From CAYQXJ01 sp964421565 (GTDB lineage: Bacteria > Planctomycetota > Brocadiia > SM23-32): 64,000 nucleotides of DNA. Under the pieces are notes generated by a model. The model saw only the letters and a list, made by a program, of their open reading frames with translations, was not told where the DNA came from and searched no databases. How positions within the stretch are numbered: position 1 is the stretch's first letter; each line of letters begins with the position of its first letter. Shown here in pieces: positions 61,143-64,000 of the stretch. The stretch is from NCBI GenBank assembly GCA_964421565.1, contig CAYQXJ010000001.1, forward strand, positions 186,001 through 250,000, written 5' to 3'. The position numbers were made by a program, and so were the translations under genes.

Positions 61143-62249
61143 ATGAACCCCAGCCGTCTGATCGCCGACCGGATGAGCCAGATCGACTCCTCCGGCATCC
61201 GCAAAGTGTTCGACCTGGCCAGAAGCCTCAAGAACCCCATCAACCTGAGCATCGGCCAGCCTGACTTCGACGTGCCGGAGCCCGTCAAGGCGAGCGCCAT
61301 GCATGCCATTGAGACGGGCAAGAACAAGTACACCGTGACGCAGGGCATACCGGAACTGCGTGCCGCTGTGCTGCAGCAGGAGAAGCAGGCCAGCGGCATC
61401 GCGTACGACCACGTGCTGATCACCACCGGGGTCTCCGGCGCCATGGTGCTCGCCTTTATGGCGCTGGTGAATCCGGGCGACAAGGTGGCGATCCCCGACC
61501 CCTACTTCGTGATGTACAAACACCTGTGCCGCCTGCTCGGGGGTGAACCGATCTTCGTCGACACATATCCTGACTTCCACCTGACACGCGACAGGCTGGA
61601 AGAGGCCGGTGCCGGCGATGCCAAACTGCTGATGCTCAACAGCCCCTCGAACCCGACGGGCATGATCATCCCGGATAAGGACCTGCGCGGGATTGCGAAG
61701 TGGGCGAAGCAGAAAGACGTGTTCATCGTGACTGACGAGATATACCGCGCGTTCTGCTATGACAAGCCATTCCGCAGCATCGCGGCGCATACCGACCAGG
61801 TTCTGCTGCTGAACGGGTTCAGCAAATCGTGCGCAATGACCGGCTGGCGCCTCGGCTATGCGATCGGCCCGAAGGGCGTCATTGATGAGATGGCGAAACT
61901 TCAGCAGTACAGCTTCGTCTGCGCTCCGTCCATCGTGCAGTACGCCGGCGTAGTCGCCCTCTCACTCGCAACCGAGCCGCACGTGCGGGTCTACAAGGCG
62001 AAACGCGACATGCTCTACAAGGGCCTGGCCCGCAGATTCAGGCTGCATAAGCCGGAGGGGGCGTTCTACGCTTTCGTGGAAGCGCCCGGCGGCGACGGCG
62101 ATGCCTTCTGCGAGAAGGCGATAGAGCACAACGTGCTGATCATCCCCGGCAGCGTCTTCAGCGAGAAGTCATCCCATTTCCGCCTTTCCTTCGCCGCCGA
62201 CGATCGCGACATCGAGGAGGGCGTCGAGGTCCTCTGCTCCCTCGCCTGA
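61143..62249 (+). CDS. Class I/II pyridoxal-phosphate aminotransferase
   Basis: A 368-residue aspartate-aminotransferase-fold enzyme. PLP-binding parts are LNSPSNPTGMIIP (Asn), VIVTDEIYRAFCYD-type Asp and Tyr region, and the Schiff-base lysine in LLLNGFSKSCAMTGWRLGYA; the substrate arginine is in SSHFRLSF. This is the Ib-type group of aspartate, aromatic and alanine aminotransferases. Its exact amino donor is not fixed by sequence. It starts 73 bases after the small basic protein and converges with the GH30 gene. Confidence 0.9.
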   Translation: MNPSRLIADRMSQIDSSGIRKVFDLARSLKNPINLSIGQPDFDVPEPVKASAMHAIETGKNKYTVTQGIPELRAAVLQQEKQASGIAYDHVLITTGVSGAMVLAFMALVNPGDKVAIPDPYFVMYKHLCRLLGGEPIFVDTYPDFHLTRDRLEEAGAGDAKLLMLNSPSNPTGMIIPDKDLRGIAKWAKQKDVFIVTDEIYRAFCYDKPFRSIAAHTDQVLLLNGFSKSCAMTGWRLGYAIGPKGVIDEMAKLQQYSFVCAPSIVQYAGVVALSLATEPHVRVYKAKRDMLYKGLARRFRLHKPEGAFYAFVEAPGGDGDAFCEKAIEHNVLIIPGSVFSEKSSHFRLSFAADDRDIEEGVEVLCSLA

Positions 62250-62313
62250 CCCCTGCCGACCGTTGGGACTCGCGTGCCGGGGTTGCAGTTGAGCTTCGCC
62301 CCGGGCTGCCGCC

Positions 62314-62334
62314 GCCGAGCGCCTCGGCGCCGAG
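62314..62334. terminator. Hairpin between convergent genes
   Basis: GCCGAG (62314-62319) pairs with CTCGGC (62323-62328), and CTCGGCGCCGAG (62323-62334) is itself a perfect palindrome. Alternative foldings could end transcription in both directions between the aminotransferase and GH30 genes, though no T run is present. Confidence 0.4.
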
Positions 62335-62349
62335 CTCTGGGCGCGCTGA

Positions 62350-63771
62350 CTACGGTGAGTAGACGAGCGTGACTATGCTGCGCGGGGGCATGGTAATGTG
62401 CAGCTTACCGCCGACCATCTCCACGGGCTGCAGCTCTGCGGCGCGTTCTTCGTCGCTGGTCCTATACATCTGAAAACTGGCGGACGCAGGCAAGCCCGAA
62501 ACCCGGACATTGGCCGGTCGTGGCCGGTCGTGGGGGTTGAGGAGGACGAGCGTTATTCCGACATCATTCGGGTGCTTGTAGGCGCTTGCCATGACTTCGC
62601 CGTACGCGGGGTCGGCTTGTACCCGAACTGAGTCCGGTGGTATGAAGCGAAAATAGTGGACGGCTGCGTACGTCTTGGGGGTGTAGGTGGGGCCATCGTC
62701 GGAGAGCACCATGAGGCAGTGCGTATTGGGGCCGCGGCCGATGACCTGCCACGGCACAAAGGCGCTGCAATTGCCCGCCACAAGGGCGTTGTGGATGCCC
62801 GTGGCGACGCCGTTGCGTATCGGCTCGGGCCATTCGTGCGCGCCGGTGCCGCCTTCAGTAATCCAGAAGGGCTTGTCGTAGGGTTCTATCAGCTCCCAGA
62901 ACCGCCGCGAGCTGTTTGCGTTGATGTCCATTGTAAAGCCGTCGTCGGCATAGCCATGCGTGGCGAAGACGTCCAGATGCCGGCTTGCCTCGGGGTGGCT
63001 GACGAGTGCCTGCACGTAGTCCGGCGTCCCCCCCTCGTAGAAGTGGCTCGTCATGGTTTCGGGGCCGAAGATTTTCACGTGTCCGTAGCCCTCTTCCTCG
63101 AGCATGCGGCCGAGGATGGCCACGATCTGCGCGTAATCCTCGCCCGTCCATACGCAGCTCTCGAAGGTCTGAGAGAACTGCACCTCGTTGCCGGGGCTGA
63201 CGGCGTAGAGCGGGGCGCCGCGGGCTTCGTGCAGCTTCACCATCTCGACCATCCATCTGGCGAAATGGTCGAAGTATTGCGGCAGCACGCGGTTACGACT
63301 GCCGCGATAGCTGTGTGCTCGCGCTCCGCCAGGCTCTTTGCGGGTGATGGAGCGGTTCTCCTTCATCCAGGCCGGCGGGCTCCACACCGTGCCGATGATC
63401 TTGACGTCGGGGTTGAGTTCGCGAATGCCCTTGCCGAAGTCCACAAATACCTGTGCCCGCCCGCCGTTGACAGACATGTCGAAGTCCTGCCAGCGTATGT
63501 TGCGCCAGTCCTCGACGGGCTCCGGCGAGACGGGGCCCCAGAGGTTCACCCGTAGCATGTTGCAGCTCAGCTCATCGACGTACATGCGCTGGAACTGCGG
63601 CGTGCGGTAGAGCTCCTGGAAGCGGCTGACCCAACTGACCAGGCAGGTGCCGAAGCCCTCGATGCGCTGGTGTTCCTTGCTGAGGTCCACGGAAATCTCG
63701 GCGGTTTCGGCGCCGAGCGCTGCGAACGTCATCCCCAGGACAAAGATCATTGCGAGCGCGCGGTTCCACAT
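62350..63771 (-). CDS. Secreted GH30 glycoside hydrolase
   Basis: A 473-residue exported GH30 enzyme. Signal peptide at 1-22, then HQRIEGFGTCLVSWVSRF, GTVWSPPAWMKENRS, AVSPGNEVQFSQ with the acid/base Glu, PFWITEGGTGAHEW with the nucleophile Glu, and a C-terminal beta-sandwich (GITLVLLNPHDRP, ITMPPRSIVTLVYS). GH30 members act on glucosylceramides, beta-1,6-glucan, xylan or beta-galactans; the specificity is not clear. ATG 63771 has AGGTG upstream. It is the second GH30-like gene in the window and does not overlap the other in arrangement. Confidence 0.9.
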   Translation of the reverse strand: MWNRALAMIFVLGMTFAALGAETAEISVDLSKEHQRIEGFGTCLVSWVSRFQELYRTPQFQRMYVDELSCNMLRVNLWGPVSPEPVEDWRNIRWQDFDMSVNGGRAQVFVDFGKGIRELNPDVKIIGTVWSPPAWMKENRSITRKEPGGARAHSYRGSRNRVLPQYFDHFARWMVEMVKLHEARGAPLYAVSPGNEVQFSQTFESCVWTGEDYAQIVAILGRMLEEEGYGHVKIFGPETMTSHFYEGGTPDYVQALVSHPEASRHLDVFATHGYADDGFTMDINANSSRRFWELIEPYDKPFWITEGGTGAHEWPEPIRNGVATGIHNALVAGNCSAFVPWQVIGRGPNTHCLMVLSDDGPTYTPKTYAAVHYFRFIPPDSVRVQADPAYGEVMASAYKHPNDVGITLVLLNPHDRPRPANVRVSGLPASASFQMYRTSDEERAAELQPVEMVGGKLHITMPPRSIVTLVYSP

Positions 63772-63897
63772 CTTCACCTCTCCCCTCAACTTTCGAAGAC
63801 AGGACGTTCAGTTATGTTAGCGGAGGCGAGCGGGGCGGGCAACTCGGCGAACGGGTAGGCGGAGCCGGGGGCAGGGCGACGCGAGGGTGGCGGGCGC

Positions 63898-64000
63898 TCA
63901 GCGGGCGCCGTACTTGTCCAGCTTGCGGTACAGGGTGGCGCGGCTGAGCCCGAGCTTGCGAGCGGCCTTGCTGATGTCGCCTTCGCACTTGCGCACGGCG
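63898..64000 (-). CDS. C-terminal Fis-type HTH of an NtrC-like regulator, cut by the window
   Basis: Only the last 34 codons are inside the window, ending in TGA at 63898-63900. They read AVRKCEGDISKAARKLGLSR and ATLYRKLDKYGAR, the Fis-type helix-turn-helix at the end of sigma-54 activators and NtrC-type response regulators. The ATPase and sensor parts lie beyond the edge. Confidence 0.8.
   Translation of the reverse strand, partial: AVRKCEGDISKAARKLGLSRATLYRKLDKYGAR

Overview
The window is a gene-dense, high-GC bacterial chromosome segment with no rRNA, tRNA, CRISPR array, transposase or phage gene recognised. Several traits point to the Planctomycetes/PVC-Hydrogenedentes neighbourhood: a 'small basic protein' of the type known from PVC bacteria (60809-61069), four sulfatase-fold genes or remnants, GH30/GH36/sialate-esterase type glycan enzymes, TIM-barrel isomerase plus Gfo/Idh/MocA pairs, and a carotenoid-type desaturase pair with an aldehyde dehydrogenase. 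The exact phylum is an inference.

Layout. 1-7.5 kb: 5' part of transketolase, then rpiB, a YHS-fused copper ATPase, an amidohydrolase, an SdiA-regulated-type lipoprotein and a FKBP isomerase. 7.5-15 kb: a glycan-degradation block (sialate O-acetylesterase-like protein, sulfatase, GH36-like galactosidase, TIM-barrel isomerase) holding two decayed genes, a sulfatase C-terminus and a DUF4038-type glycoside hydrolase fragment. 15-20 kb: overlapping aldehyde dehydrogenase and two CrtI/CrtN-type FAD enzymes. 20-22 kb: sensor kinase and single-domain response regulator. 22.5-28 kb: complete NAD-linked NiFe hydrogenase operon hoxEFUYH plus its endopeptidase. 28-30 kb: LigD-type phosphoesterase, metallo-beta-lactamase and Fpg-type glycosylase. 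30-35 kb: GT2, a PHP/glycosyltransferase fusion, GT4 and a PAP2 phosphatase. 35-46 kb: a full phosphate regulon on the minus strand (sulfatase-fold protein, phoB, phoR, OprP-like porin, pstS, pstC, pstA, pstB, phoU). 46-58 kb: KDG kinase, KDPG aldolase and galactonate dehydratase, flanking a radical SAM/SPASM enzyme with a Cys-rich lipoprotein peptide; then a sulfatase, an isomerase-oxidoreductase-glycosidase operon and a BioB-like radical SAM protein. 58-64 kb: an esterase, a ketosamine-kinase-like protein, a membrane protein, the small basic protein, an aminotransferase, a secreted GH30 enzyme and the tail of an NtrC-type regulator.

How it works together. The picture is a heterotroph that desulfates, deacetylates and cleaves complex glycans. 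It oxidises sugars to aldonates handled by DgoD-KdgK-Eda, balances NADH with a bidirectional hydrogenase, and controls phosphate uptake through PhoRB at a recognisable 7-4-7 direct-repeat box before pstS. The most novel item is the two-gene cassette at 47894-49782: a TTG-started lipoprotein with SCGxGSC repeats, a strong intergenic hairpin, then a SPASM radical SAM enzyme with an N-terminal helix-turn-helix-like domain. This looks like a lipid-anchored RiPP-type system.
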